Origin: Typhlomys cinereus
Taxonomy: Eukaryota; Chordata; Mammalia; Rodentia; Platacanthomyidae
Assembly: GCA_023101885.1 (NCBI GenBank)
Contig: JALPQD010000911.1
Coordinates: 296,074 to 360,073 of the forward strand
Direction: 5' to 3'
Length of the DNA: 64,000 nucleotides
Below, in pieces: positions 11,423-23,748 of the stretch. The number at the start of each line of letters is the position of its first letter. The first letter of the stretch is position 1. Below the pieces are notes generated by a model. That model saw only the letters and a program-made list of their open reading frames with translations. It was not told the origin of the DNA and searched no databases. Both the position numbers and the translations under genes were made by a program.

Positions 11423-12508
11423 CCCTAAGAAGAACCATAAAGTCTAACAAGTCTCATAAGGCGTTAGGGAAGAATTTCCTGCTACCTTCTTTAGAAGTTA
11501 CATAACATGGCTTAAGATCACTTAATAATAATGACAGGGTGTTAAGCACATAACCGTTGAAGAGCCTAGATATAGCAGCCTAAAGCACTCACCATAAATT
11601 CTATTCTCATCCCTTATGTAAAAATTTCAACTTATTTTGTAGTCTTCTCACAAATATAATGGCGTTTGTTGGAATCTTTAAAGTCATATTTTATGTTTTA
11701 TGTTAAAGTTAATGATACAAAGACATGCACAAAAATTTCCCCTTGTATTTCAAGGGAAACCTGGCACATCAGTGTGGGAGCCAGTAATACTATCAACTTT
11801 GACCTCCATGTCAAAGATTAAACATAACAGAAATTAAAAAACATGTAGCCCTAATATATGGAAGTCACTCATTTGGGGCTAATTGCCCTCAGACTCTCAA
11901 AGGAATTTCTTCATCCTCAAACAACTGTCATGAGGGTTTCTGTGGAATGTGTATGCAAAACACATCAACTTCTTGCATCCTTACAAGGTATATGATGTTG
12001 GCATTTTTTTAAAAAAGAGTGCTTTGCTATTAATAAAGAGGAAGATAATGCTGAGTTAGATTCACATTGAATATACTTGTAGAATTTCATTCTTCTGAAT
12101 CAGGGTGTCTTCTTTCTATCCAAGCATGGAGGAAATAAGAGTCCACAGTCAGATAAGCAGCATGTATGCTGATGCGTTCTCTTCAAAATAGCCTAACAAA
12201 TACACCAAATGCCTGCCTTCTCCAGGCTCCAAAACTAGGTCTGCAACTGGGAAAATTTCGACCAATATTCCTGTCTTGAAGACCTTGGCACATTAATGGA
12301 GAAGCTGAGATTGTATATTTAAATGCCATTAACCAGGCCATTTTCAGAGGGTATTTCACCTTATAGTAGGCTCTCAGGTAGAAATGATGCCTAATTACAA
12401 GCTATGTGCAATAAGTAGATAGATAACTTCCTATTTTGCATTTGTGTGTGTATGCATGCTGTGTTCACATGCATGTTTGTTTCTTGCTGCCTGCAGAAAA
12501 ACAACTTC

Positions 12509-12745
12509 AATGTTTTTCTTTACAGGTGATACCACTATCATTAGTTGGAAATTATATAGGTTATCACCCTGATTTTTCCCTTTTCTGCCCCTCTGTAAGC
12601 AAAACTGCATGTTGAGTCTTGAAACATCTGCATTTAAAATCATGGTACAGTCATGTGAGGCTGTGATCACCTTCCTAATAGATCTCAAAGCCTAGCTTTT
12701 TATTTGCTCAAGGTATGCCAGTGAGAGTCTCCTCAGCTACTGTTC

Positions 12746-12793
<48 letters not shown>

Positions 12794-13480
12794 TACACAC
12801 ACACATTGAGAGAGAGACCCATCTACTTTTACAATATTGTTTATATTTATAACCTACATTCTCCAAAATATAGATTTGATTATACCCAAAGGTAAAATAA
12901 TTCACTTTAAAATCAGAAAAATGCAAGTAAGAATAAAGAAGAACAAAAGACTATCCCATCCCTAGGAACAGCCACTGTCATTATTACTATTTTTGTAGAA
13001 CACAACTTGTTTAATTTCCCTTTAGTTATGAAAAGGAATTTGCCAATAGGGCACAAGTCTTTGTGGAGAAGCAGCAATGTATATGAAATGAAGCAAAGTC
13101 AAGGTGCCAGCATGCATACCTGAGAGCTGACTGGGACCCCTGAGGCTAAGCATAGCTCTGGCAGAATGCATTAGGAAGAGAACAGAGAATTAAAAGCCAG
13201 GACAGGAGCCATTTCAGAAGGATCGCCTATCTTTCACAGTACAAGCATAACTTTTCCTGCTCTTTGTTTGCTTTCTAGAAGAAAAGGATTTGATTTTGAC
13301 AGCCAACTGTACAAACACACCACCCTTCACTACTCCCAAACAAGAAATGATGTTGGCAATAAATAGGAAGATCCTTTATTAATAGCATTTATTTTTGGAG
13401 ACCTTCTTATTTTTTAATTTGTTAAGTGTGTTTGCATATACATGCATGTGTCTATGTCCTATTTTATTTACTTATTTATT
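12509..13480. other. Unique intergenic stretch with a (CA)n microsatellite
   Basis: Directly outside the right arm. A (CA)n run lies at 12748-12804. The rest is AT-rich, with stops in all frames beyond about 85 codons. I see no exon-like frame, splice pattern or RNA gene. Confidence 0.6.
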
Positions 13481-13489
13481 TGCTTACTT

Positions 13490-13712
13490 ATTTTTTGTAT
13501 GTGTGTGTGTGGGTGTGAGTGCAAGAGAGGCTGTGTGTATCAGAAAGTAGTGTATGTGCCGTGTAGCAATCCAAGGGTCATCATGCTAGAATGCTCTACC
13601 TCCTATTTGTTTTGCTATAGAGTTTCCCAGCCTCCACCTTCCAGGGCTGGAAGTGCAAGCCACCACTTTTACTTCCAGCAGTTTTTAGGTGGGATCTGCG
13701 ATCAGAACTCAG
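13490..13712 (-). mobile_element. Degraded B2/B3-like SINE
   Basis: Antisense SINE remnant: a TG-rich tail at 13495-13515, a ccttccagggctggaagtgc segment, and gtgggatctgcgatcagaac, which is the B2-type head in reverse. It abuts the L1-E fragment. Confidence 0.45.
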
Positions 13713-13715
13713 GTC

Positions 13716-16390
13716 TTTCTACTTATGAGGAATGCTTTGAGTTTTTCCCCATTTAGTATAATCCTTGCTGTTAGCTTGTTGAATACACCTTTTATTATGT
13801 TGATAAAGGTTCCTTCCATTCCAACTGTCTCTAGGGTTTTGATCATAAAAGGATGTTGGATCTTGTCAAAAGCTTTTTCTGCATCTATCAAGAGTATCTA
13901 TCATGTGGTCTTAGATTTTGGATTGGTTTATATGATGGATTACATTTATTGATTTGCATATGTTGAACCAACCTTGTGTGCCTGGAAAAAAAACCTAGTT
14001 AATCACAGTGAATGAACTTTTTGATATGTTTTTTAATCCAATTTGCTAAGATTTTGTTGAGCATCTTTGTGTCTGTGTTCATCAAAGAGATTGGTCTATA
14101 GTTTTCTTTTTTAAGTGTATCTTTGTTAGGTTTTGGGATTAGTAGATATTAGCTTCATAGAAAGAACTTGGAAGTGTTCCTTCCTTCGCTATTTTATGGA
14201 ATAGTTTAAGGAGTAGTGGTGTTAGTTGTTCTTTAAATATCTGGTAGAATTCTATGCTGAATCCATCTGGTCCAGGACATTTGTTTGTTGGGACGAATCT
14301 AGATTACTTCATCAATTTCCTCATTTGTTATAAGACTATTTAAATAATTCAAAACTTCCTGATTTAATTTAGGTAAGTTGTGCTTACTCAGAAATTCATC
14401 CATTTCTTTTGTATTATCAAATTTCATGGAGTATAAGTTTTTAAAATAGGACCTTATAATTCTCTGGAATTTTTGGTATCCATTGTGATAACTCCATTTT
14501 CATCTATAATGTTATTAATTTGAGTTTTCTTTGTCTTGATTTTGGTTAACTTAGCTAGGGGTGTATCGATCTTACTGATTTTTTTCAAAGAACCATCTTT
14601 CCATCTGGTTGATTCTTTGCATTATTTTTCCTTATCTCAATTTTGGATATTTCTCCCCTGATTTTGTTAATCTCCTCTCTTCTACTGCTTTTGGGATTGG
14701 ATTGCTCTTGTGTCTCTAAAGCTTTAAGTTACATTGTTAAGTTATTTATTTGTGACATTTCTATTTTTTGATATAGGCATTAAGAGCTATAGTCTTACCT
14801 CTTAGGACACCTTTCATTGTGTCCCAGAGATTTTGATGTGTTGTATTTTCATTATCATTCGCTTCTGGTAAATCTTGAATTTCCTTTTTGATTTCTTTCT
14901 GAACCCATTTCTCATTCATCAAAGTGTTTAATTTCCAAGAATTAGTGTATTTTCTACTATTCATTGTGTTGTAGATGTCAAACTTTAGACCATGGTAATC
15001 CTGTATATGTGGAGATTCATTTCATGGCCCAATATGTGGTCTATTTTGGAGAAAGTTCCATGGGCTGCTGTGAAGAATGTATATTCCTTGGTGCTTAGAT
15101 GGAAGATTCGGTAGAGAAACATTAAGTTGATGTCGGTAAGAGTTTGATTCAGTTCCAGTGTGTTTCTGTTGAGGTTTTGGCCTGTTCATCTATCCCATGT
15201 TTAGAGTGAGGTATTGAAATCCCCAACTATTATCATTTGGGGATTGATTTGTTGTTTTAGATGTTGTAGTGTTTGTTTAGTAAACGTGAAGGAGCCCGCA
15301 TTAGGTGCATATTTGTTCAGCATTGTGAAGTCTCTCTGGTGAATTGTTCCTGTGACAAAAATCTATTATCCTTCTGTATCTCTTATGATTTTCTTTGATT
15401 TGAAGTCCACTTTGTCAGATACCATAATTGGTACCCTTGCTTGTTTCCTTGTTCCATTAGCTTGAAGCATTTTTGACCACCCTTTCACTTTTAGAATGTG
15501 CCTATCTTTTTTTGCTCCCACATTTTATTTTTTCCCTAATCATACAAACTCAATAGGTGCCCCCGTCCTCTCTCTCCCTCTTCCCCTCCCCAGTCTCCCC
15601 CCTTGCATTCTCCTCCCCTTCTTTTCACCCCCCTTCCTCCATCCCCCTCTTCCCGTGCCTCCCCCTTCCTCCCTTCCATCCCCTGGAGCATCCTATTGTG
15701 TGAATTCCTAACCTCCCTCTGAGTCTTCCACCCTAATGAGAGGTAAGGATTCAGTGGCATAGCCTGAGCCCTTTCTTGGGCTCCCCATTAGTATGGGAAC
15801 TCTATTATGACTGTTAATCCCTTGCCTCTAAAAATCCTACTGCTTGGAGACTTCTCCCCTGTGATCCATGCTAGACTTTGGGGGGTCACATCAGCCATTG
15901 TGCAGTTCATGCAAAGTCTGATTATGGCTACTGCAGCCCTAACTTGTGTGGATTATCTTGGTCCTCCCAATCTTTAGGTTCTTACAATTGTGCTGCCCCC
16001 TCTTCTGCAAGGTTCTCTGAGGTTTAGGTTGAAGAGAGATTTGGCTGGTCTGTTTCTAGGTGAATAATGGAGGGTCTTTGGTGTTCTGAATTATGGTTTG
16101 TTATTTTCAGTTTTGCTTTTCCTATAATGTGCCTTATCTTTTGTGGTGAGATGTGTTTCCTGAAGGCAGCAGATGAATGAGTTTTGATTTCTAATCCATG
16201 ATTATAACCTGTGTCTTTTAATTAATGAGTTAATTCCATTGACATTTAAGGTTATAATGGCAAAATTACTTTTGATTCCTGACTTTTTTTGTGTTTAGTG
16301 GCTTTTATAAGTGTATTATTTAGCTTGTAGGTTGTGATGATATTATACTTCCCTTCTGTCTTCCTGCCTATGGCTGGGGAGGCAGATTTT
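13716..16390 (-). mobile_element. L1-E: old minus-strand LINE-1 ORF2 fragment
   Basis: Antisense homology runs collinearly with L1-A from the middle of the ORF2 reverse transcriptase (the [19 protein letters not shown] segment at about 13891 downward) up through the endonuclease domain and the ORF1-ORF2 junction near 16290-16390. It is interrupted by stops and frameshifts throughout and is clearly older than L1-A. The RT C-terminus, ORF2 tail and 3'UTR are absent. It is split by a younger L1 3'UTR at 15511-16125. Confidence 0.85.
15511..16125 (-). mobile_element. L1 3'UTR nested inside L1-E
   Basis: A 5'-truncated L1 of only ~615 bp, all 3'UTR: tail side tcccacattttattttttcc, then atcatacaaactcaataggt, the pyrimidine tract and the ctttgggggg segment. 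It interrupts the endonuclease-coding part of L1-E. TSDs are aatgtgcctatctttt (15495-15510) and aatgtgccttatctttt (16126-16142), differing by one inserted T. The host reading continues across the insertion. Confidence 0.88.
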
Positions 16391-16669
16391 TGCACGACTA
16401 TTGAGGTAATGTCCCATCCAATAAAATTTCAGGACAGATATTCTATTTTTTGTAGGTCAATTTTTTAGAGAATTGCTGGATCTATCAGTACCTGTCGATT
16501 AACTTATGTTTGTAACAGGCTTCAATTTTGCATCTCTGCTAGTATTTCTTTTCCGGGGTTCCTTGTAATCTGTTTTTGTACTGTTTCTGCTGTGTTTATT
16601 TTTGTTTCCAAGAAAGGTTTCTCTTTTGTACCCTCCACATCTTGCCCTGTCCTCCAGTTTCTTTTTGGT

Positions 16670-16934
16670 TGATAGGTTTTTGTTTTATGTTGCTCAAAAT
16701 CAAGCCCAGAACAGGCTGAGCAAGCAGTCTTATCACTGAGTTATACTCTAGGGCCCCATCTATTTGGTTGGTTTGGGTTGGTTTGGGTTTGTTTTCTGGC
16801 TTCCTGAAATAATGACTTTGTCTTGTTATGTAGGCCTGGCTGTGTTGGTACTCTCTGTGTAGGCCAGTCTACTCTGGGAAATCCTCCTGCCTCAGGTTCC
16901 CAAGTGGTAGAATTATATGTGCATATGTTCTATC
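16670..16934 (-). mobile_element. ID-like and B1-like SINE pair
   Basis: 16680-16758 is an antisense ID-like unit (agcccagaacaggctgagca, then cactgagttatactctaggg). 16800-16934 is an antisense B1-like unit (ttgtcttgttatgtaggcct, then ctcctgcctcaggttccca). In sense the order is B1 then ID, so this is either a B1-ID composite or two independent insertions. The B1 head is cut by the element at 16935. Confidence 0.65.
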
Positions 16935-17358
16935 CTGCAGTTAGCCTGCATGGCTGCTGATAAATGACAATCAAATGGCTGAAGGGAACGAGGGATTTAT
17001 TCTGTCTTATGATTACTGGTTACAGTTCTTAGTCCAGCTTGATGAGAAAGCATGCACCAAGACGAGAACCAAGAGAATTGGCCACACCATCACCACATGA
17101 TAGCTGAGAGACAGACAATCCTTACTTTCCAGACCAGCATGTCTCACCAAGTATACACAAGGATACTAACTCTCTCAACCAGCTCTTTGTGATTTATTCC
17201 AAAGCCTAATCCCACCCACCATAGGCTGGGCCTTCCCCATTAGCTAGACAATCTCCTACAGGTTCGCTCTGGGCCTAACTCAACCACTAATTCTCTACAA
17301 ATGCGCCCAGAGCTCAAACCCTCAACTGTCAAGTTGACGCCTGTGCCTAACTATGACA
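16935..17358 (+). mobile_element. LTR-like dispersed repeat, copy 1
   Basis: About 420 bp collinear with 59099-59506. Shared blocks include gcagttagcctgcatgg near the start, ccttccccattagctagaca and ctcaaccactaattctc, and both copies end in a tgaca. It interrupts the 5' part of the B1 at 16800-16934, whose residue seems to resume at cttagcttcc. Copy 2 begins TG and ends CA like a retroviral LTR. No protein is encoded. I cannot name the family. Confidence 0.6.
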
Positions 17359-17894
17359 CTTAGCTTCCTTCTGTTATTTCATCAACTGAATTTTCCCCAT
17401 GTTTGTCTTTATGGAAAACTATCATCTCCCTGTCCCTTTCTGGCTCTTCTCTCTTGAAATTACCTGGAAGACTGTACTTTCAGGGATTATTTCCATAGCT
17501 CCTTAAAAAAGGTCTTCTGGCTCTGCCAATTAGCAGCATAGGTCATCTAGTAAGTTATATTAATATCTGAGAATCCCAGCCAGTATCTACATATGTGAAA
17601 AAAAGCTAGAAACACCTGGTTCATCCAGGGAGGTCAGAGCAAATCAGACAAAATAAGGAGTGAGGGAAAGGACTGACATAACAGACTGTATTTGTAAACA
17701 CTGCCCTTATATTCTGTAAATTTATGTTGTAAGGGATGCACCGACACTTTCCCATGTTTATTTACCTGGAATAGGTTTTCACAACTATCTAATGGAGTCT
17801 AGGTAGTACCTTGCAGATACCTTAGTAAACAAAATTTTCCCTATGATTTGAAAGCATTTTTGTGTCAGGAACAAGTGAGAACAGGTTTAATAAT

Positions 17895-18120
17895 TATAGC
17901 AAACATTTATCGGTGCCTGGTAGTATGATTACTAAGAGTGATCTCATCTAATCATAATGACAGCACTGTAATGAAGGTATTATTACCATTATTTTACATA
18001 TGAGAGAATGGAGGCTCAGAGAGGTTAGATAACTTGCCTGAGGTCACACAGATGCTCATAAATACCAAGCTAGGATTCAAACCAAAACCTGTCTGCTCTC
18101 CAAAGTCTAAGCTCCCAACA
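17895..18120 (-). repeat. MIR (ancient tRNA-derived SINE)
   Basis: The reverse complement follows the mammalian-wide MIR core. The plus strand shows ggaggctcagagaggttaga, aacttgcctgaggtcacaca and taggattcaaacc in that order, the classical antisense MIR signature. A second, weaker MIR-like stretch lies at about 18180-18280. Confidence 0.85.
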
Positions 18121-18289
18121 ACATTTGCCTGTCCAATTGCGAATCACAAGTTGCCCTTGTCCTTTAATAGGTATTATATCCTAAAATGAAAGAACTGAGG
18201 CCAAGGCCTGGGAACAAGATACCCTATCTCACTAATAGCAGAGCCAAAGACTAAACTTGGGCCAGATCCAAACTCTTCAGTTTTTACAG

Positions 18290-21200
18290 TAATACAATTT
18301 TGCTGTTGTCCAAATAAAACTTTTCCTTCTCTAATTCTGCCATCAGACAAACAAAGACTGTGCTGAATAGGAGGAGGGAAGTTCATGCTTAACAAGCAGA
18401 TCTCCCTGGGAAGAAAAGAAAGTCTTGACTGGTAGCATTTGTAGATTTTTTTAGGGTATAAATCCTACAGTTGGGGTTGATTGTGAGCTCTGCCCATGAT
18501 TGGATTGGATGCTGAGCTGGGTAGAGCTGTACTCAAGGACCTGCCCAGCACTGGTGAGTGGCTCTAGCAAGTCACCACTCCTGTCCTTGCTGAGAATGAG
18601 AAACAAAATCCCAGAGACTGCTCCAAAGTAAAATTCTGATAGTAAAGAAAAAAATGAAAGTTTCTCATATGCCAAGATTATGACTTTTAGTAGAACTGGC
18701 ATTCTGACAAACTCCTCTTTTAGAACTTAGGACTGGCTCTATTATTACTAACACTGTGACCCTGCCAAGGGCCTCTCAGAGCTTATTTTTAGAACCTTTT
18801 TTCTCCAATGGGTACATGAATATATTTTGTCATGCTCTATCTTTAGAAATGCTAATCTCTTGTCTCAAATGATATCTTTGAGAACAAATTAAAACACCCC
18901 TATGTTGTTTTTACTTTAATTTAATGTCAGCAGCCGCTACAACAACAACGACAACAAAACCCTTCTAAAATTTCTAAAATTAGCTGAAGAATAAATATTT
19001 ATTTCAGACGTTTAGAAGATACAAGCAAACCAAAAGGAAAAGGAAAATAGGTGTTAAAGGCACTTTTCATTCTAAGATCTAGAGATAAAAATGACTGACA
19101 TTTGAATATTCATACCTCTAATATGTAGATTGATTTTTAAAAAAATAGTTATTTAAAGGAAATACAATTATAAAATGAAAAGCTAGCAGAGATTATTATA
19201 CTCCCTGTACAGTCCTGCCACTATATGTGTATTCACAGAAATGGAATGTAAGCTACATTTATGTTGATGTTCTACATGCATTTCAAGATACTACTACTAA
19301 TGGGGATTGTTATCTATGAGCACAGATGGAGCTAAAAAGACCAGGGTGACAGTCCCAGCCCTTTCCATTTCGTAGATCACTGTACACACAAAGATTGTTT
19401 TTGAGTTACAGTTGCAGCTGTGCTGATATGGTTGATTGGGACTCTGCCTCTGAGACCTGAGGTAGCCCCTGAGCTCAGAAAACAACCATCTTCTTCAAAC
19501 AGTCGCCTCCTGCATTCCCTTATTGCTGCAGCCGATGCTACCTGCCTGCTGCTAGTTTCCCACTGCCTGCAGCCTGGACCCATTGTTTGAAGTGGGGCTT
19601 CAGAACTGCCTTAATGGGTTTTCTTCTGCCCTCCCTGCTTGGGATTCCTTCACTGCAGTTCCCTTCATACAAGGCCTGATCTGGTATCCTGGGGCCATCC
19701 ATCCTTCACACACGTCCAGCTCAGTGGGGTGCTAGTAGAAATGGAGTTTGTTCATTGCCTTTACTTAGTCTTGATTTTAGTGAAACAATATCTGACAAAA
19801 GCAAAGCCATCATAACACAATACGAGATGGCAGACTCTGGGGAATTAATGTTTCTTTCTGAAGTAGATGTTCCATAGGAATGTGGGACTAGTGGCCAAAA
19901 CTAAGGTAAAGGAACTGACCTCTCTGGAATCTTTGCTTTGCTTCCAGTGTGGCTTTTCTTGACAGATTGTCTTCTGACATGTTTCCAGAGTTCGATTCTT
20001 TGCTCAAAGACCAAATCTAAAAGACACATGACCCTAACAATGTGTTAAGAAATGTGATTCTTATCTCTTAATAAGGTATTGCTTAAAGTTGTGATAAATC
20101 ATATGTATATAAATGAGTGATATTTGTTCAGTTCATACTGATGTTGTTAGAATACATTGATGAGGAGGAGGAGGAGAAAGAGGATGATTTGTCACATTTC
20201 CTCCATAGAGAAGAAATGGTAAAACAGTGTGATAAAAGAGAACCTCTCGACCTTTGGACAGTTCGTGATGGACCCAGTATGCTTTTAGTCTTTTTTTTTT
20301 TTCCATTTTGGAGGTATTCAAGTACTAGTACTAGTACATAGTAAAAGCATCTCCCCCGTCCTTGCTTCAAATTACTTCATAGCGAAAAAAGACCAAAATG
20401 AATCCTTCACACAGATGCTACAAAGATTCAATGAGACAAGACCCACAAGTCATTTCACAAACACTGCTGGCTATGAAGTAAATACAATTCTCCTCAAATA
20501 TTGGCTCTTTATTCCAAGGAAAAGGCCATATCTACATGGCATCAATTGTAAGGCCCAGGCAAGAGAAACTGACCTTCCAATTAAATGTTGGTGCCCTGCA
20601 GGATCTCTGCTTCCCTCTACTGTGCTTTTAGTCTTTGTGAATCAAAGCATTTTGGACCAGAGCTTCTGAATCTTGCTACATATGGGAAATACCTGAGTGG
20701 GATCTGCTTTAAACATGGTGTCTGAGCCTCACCTCCAGAGAACTTGACTTTATAGCTCCCCACATAATTCTAATTGCAGTCAGACATTTAGTACCACTTG
20801 ATTTTCAGCAGATGCTGCACATCTGAAACAAAGATGATGAAAATCAATACCATAATATATCAAAGAGGCAGAATGCCCCTGTAGTCTTCATCATGGATTC
20901 CTCCCAAATCTCCTAACCCAGGGCAATTATCACTTATTCACAAAATTTGCATTATACCCTACCCGTAATTACTAAATATTGCCCAGCAACACTGTCCTGT
21001 CACTGTTGAATGTGTTACCTGGCATCAAGGGAGGATAAAGAGTTCGTACCTGGCTTTGTAATCCAGTGAGTAATGTACCAGAGTAATCTAAGAGTTAATC
21101 TCATTAATGCTGATCTCTTACGCTTGGGCTGTTAGCTGTTGCTCAGCTTTTATAAATTTAGGCTTCAACATGTATCTGTCTTGTCCACAATTTCAGATGG

Positions 21201-22520
21201 TGCTATAATTCATGCCCTCTGCCAGTTCCAGAGAATGACTACATGTGTTTTATTTAGATGAGCTATAATTATGTTGACTTTCAAGTGTTTTGGTAATTTT
21301 GGTCCATCTGAGTGTGATAAGTAGTAAATTCCACTCCCGTTATTACATATTGAAAATCATCTGAAAACAAATTCATTTTGGTTAATGAAGTCTCATAGGA
21401 TGGGGGAAGTTAAAGACGGAACCTAATACTTAGGTTTTAATAAGAATATATTGAAAAGCAAGTATAACAACTTCCTTTGCAATAAAATCCTACATTGAGA
21501 GGGCAGCAGTTGGGCATAGATCTCCACCCTGTATCTCTATGAGGAATTCTAGCTTAGTAGATACACTTAACCCTGTTCAGGGATTATTAATACCACAAGC
21601 ACATCCATCTCTTACCACACAGTGGTGATACTTGTCTAGGTAGCAGTCCACTTTGTAGCTTGTTTAAATGTAAAATGGAAATATAAATCATACAAGTACT
21701 TGCCTTTGTACCTGAACTCTTTCCTGTAAAGGTATCATTGTTCTTAAAAAAAAAAAAAAAAAAAAAAAAACTTGTACCAGGGCTTTGTTTTAAAGAGATA
21801 TACAAAACAATGGAGTTCATTATTCTTGATGAAGGGAAATGAATATGACTTTTATGTTGAGACAAGATTTGGGAAGCAAATGATTGAACCCCAAAAAGCT
21901 TGATTACAAATAAATTTATCAATTTGAAATCAAAGAATCTGGAATCAGAAACAAATGAATGGTTGATCATGCCATAATATTCTCTTCTAATAACTGTTAA
22001 TTAGAGATGAGTTATAAGTGCCAGAGCTTTTAATATTTATTTCAATTGCTCAAATAAAGTTAAAATATCTCTTAGAAATGTCAAAAAAATCCTCTCGGAA
22101 GGGCCTCAAGTGCTGAGCCTCAGCAAAATTCAAGTTTTATCTTGAGCACAAATCTTTTATGCTCCAAAATTTTCCAGAAAACTCTGAAAATCTGCCAAGC
22201 AGGATGAAGAAAGCAGAGGGGAGGATAGTTGGGGTTTATTTTGTTTGTAAAGCTGTTTCTTCTTTCTTGTTTATTCTTAGTGGCCAAGAGAAAGGTCCAG
22301 GGTTGCTTTGTTCTTTGGCTAGAATCACTACCTTCCCATCTTTTGAAGGCTTTAGTTGGTTTTCTTAAAGCAAGAGACAAAAGCAACTTCTGCCTTCAAG
22401 TACAGTCTCAGTGGAAAGTAACGTCTGGCTGTTTCCAAGGGTTAACTTTAGGCATTTGAGTCTTGTCTTTGTGTTTTAATGCAGATCTAAGCCTACAAGA
22501 AATATCTCATTGGGGAGGGA
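18290..22520. other. Unique intergenic DNA
   Basis: About 4.2 kb without a recognisable young transposon. Open frames stay below ~130 codons and include poly-K or poly-F runs from A/T homopolymers (for example 21746-21770). A short MIR-like piece may lie near 20405-20480. A gag/gaa run at 20161-20190 and a tagtac repeat at 20323-20338 are simple sequence. No exon-like pattern seen. Confidence 0.55.
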
Positions 22521-22521
22521 A

Positions 22522-22536
22522 CTTGATTTTATTCTT
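22522..22536. repeat. L1-A target-site duplication, 3' side
   Basis: cttgattttattctt, identical to 29119-29133. It sits directly against the outer poly(T) (sense poly(A)) of L1-A and fixes the limits of the insertion. Confidence 0.93.
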
Positions 22537-22549
22537 TTTTTTTTTTTTT

Positions 22550-22751
22550 GACTGTTTTAGGAATGAGTGATTTTATTGAAAACTAGAGAGCAGTCATAAT
22601 GATATTCTTATTGCATCGGATTGATTACATTTTATGAAAATTTATAGACAATTGTATCAGAGATTTCATTTTTACTTTTTTTTTGAGTGCTTCTTTATAT
22701 TTTATTTTGTGTAGCAATATTTTGATTTGACTTAAGGAAGATCTGTATTTC
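22550..22751 (-). other. 3'-transduced flank carried by L1-A
   Basis: About 202 bp lying between the L1's own A tail (T run at 22752-22761) and the terminal poly(A) next to the TSD (T run from 22549). It has no L1 3'UTR similarity. A sense AATAAA (TTTATT at 22572-22577) sits 22 nt before the terminal poly(A), the usual spacing. Read-through of the weak L1 signal to this downstream signal explains the arrangement. The segment should therefore match the unique flank of the source L1 elsewhere in the genome. Confidence 0.9.
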
Positions 22752-23748
22752 TTTTTTTTTATTTCAGCTCATACAAACTTATTAGGTACACCAGTTCCCT
22801 CCCTTCCTCCTCCTCCCCCCGTACCCCCTGCTCCCCCTCCCTACCCCTCTCCCTCCCCATCCCCCAGTGCCTCCCACCCCAATTCCCAGAGAGTCCTTTC
22901 TTGTGCATGTCTGATTTTCCTCTGGGCCCTCCTCTCCGATGACGTACGAGGACCCAGTGGCCTTTCCCGAACCCTTTCCCGTGTTCCCCTTAGGTATAGG
23001 AACACTGCTGTGGCTGCCAATCCTTTGCCTCCAAGGATCTTGGTGCCTTTAGCAGATGCTAGACTTTGTGAGGTCAACAGTGTGTGGGACAATGCGCAGG
23101 GCATGCAAAGTCCAATTATGATTGCTTCAGCCCTGACTAGTATGGAGTATCTTACATATCATTGCTCCTCCCATCCTTTTGCTCTTACACTCTTACCGCC
23201 CCCTCTTCTGCAAATTTCCCTGAGCTTCAAGATGGGGAGAGACTAAGCTGGCCTAGTTCTAGGTGGTTGATATAGAGTCTCTGAGGTTCTGGATTGTGGT
23301 TTGTTGATTTTCTTTTGCAGTTTTGCTGCTCCTGCAATGCCCTTCACTCCATCCTGGTGGGCATTGTATGTTACCCCCTGGCCAGAGACAAAAAGCTGTT
23401 AGAGTCTTGTGATAAAAGCACATTCAAAGGTAGATGTAGTAAAAGTGGGAAACCACAGTGAGGGAGGGGTCTATCACCCATTTGCAAAATTGTTACTTTT
23501 TATCTGCCAGACTATATGCCCTCCTCTTCTGGTGAGATCATACCCCCTCAGTAGTAAATGATCAGGAACAAAAGTCTGTGAACTTAATCAGATGTCTCAT
23601 TACTTATTTGAGTCCTTGGTGGAGGCCTTTTTTCCCTGCTGTAACATGGTCCCTTCTCTCCTTGTTTCTGGTGTGGCCCTCCTACCCCATCCCTCCTGTT
23701 CATAATCCTTGCAATTACTGTCTCTAGGTGGGCTGGGTGGGTTTGGTA

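Larger units (their letters stand above)
7313..12508 (-). repeat. Right arm of the ~5 kb inverted duplication
   Basis: Inverted partner of 1-5096. Its inner edge lies just after unique sequence 7145-7312, and its outer edge at 12508 coincides with the window's first base in the left arm, so the true outer breakpoint cannot be seen. Homopolymers and dinucleotide runs look fuller here than in the left arm, for example the (GA)n at 11298-11420 against the (CT)n at 1077-1190. This is probably the more accurate copy of the locus. Confidence 0.93.
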
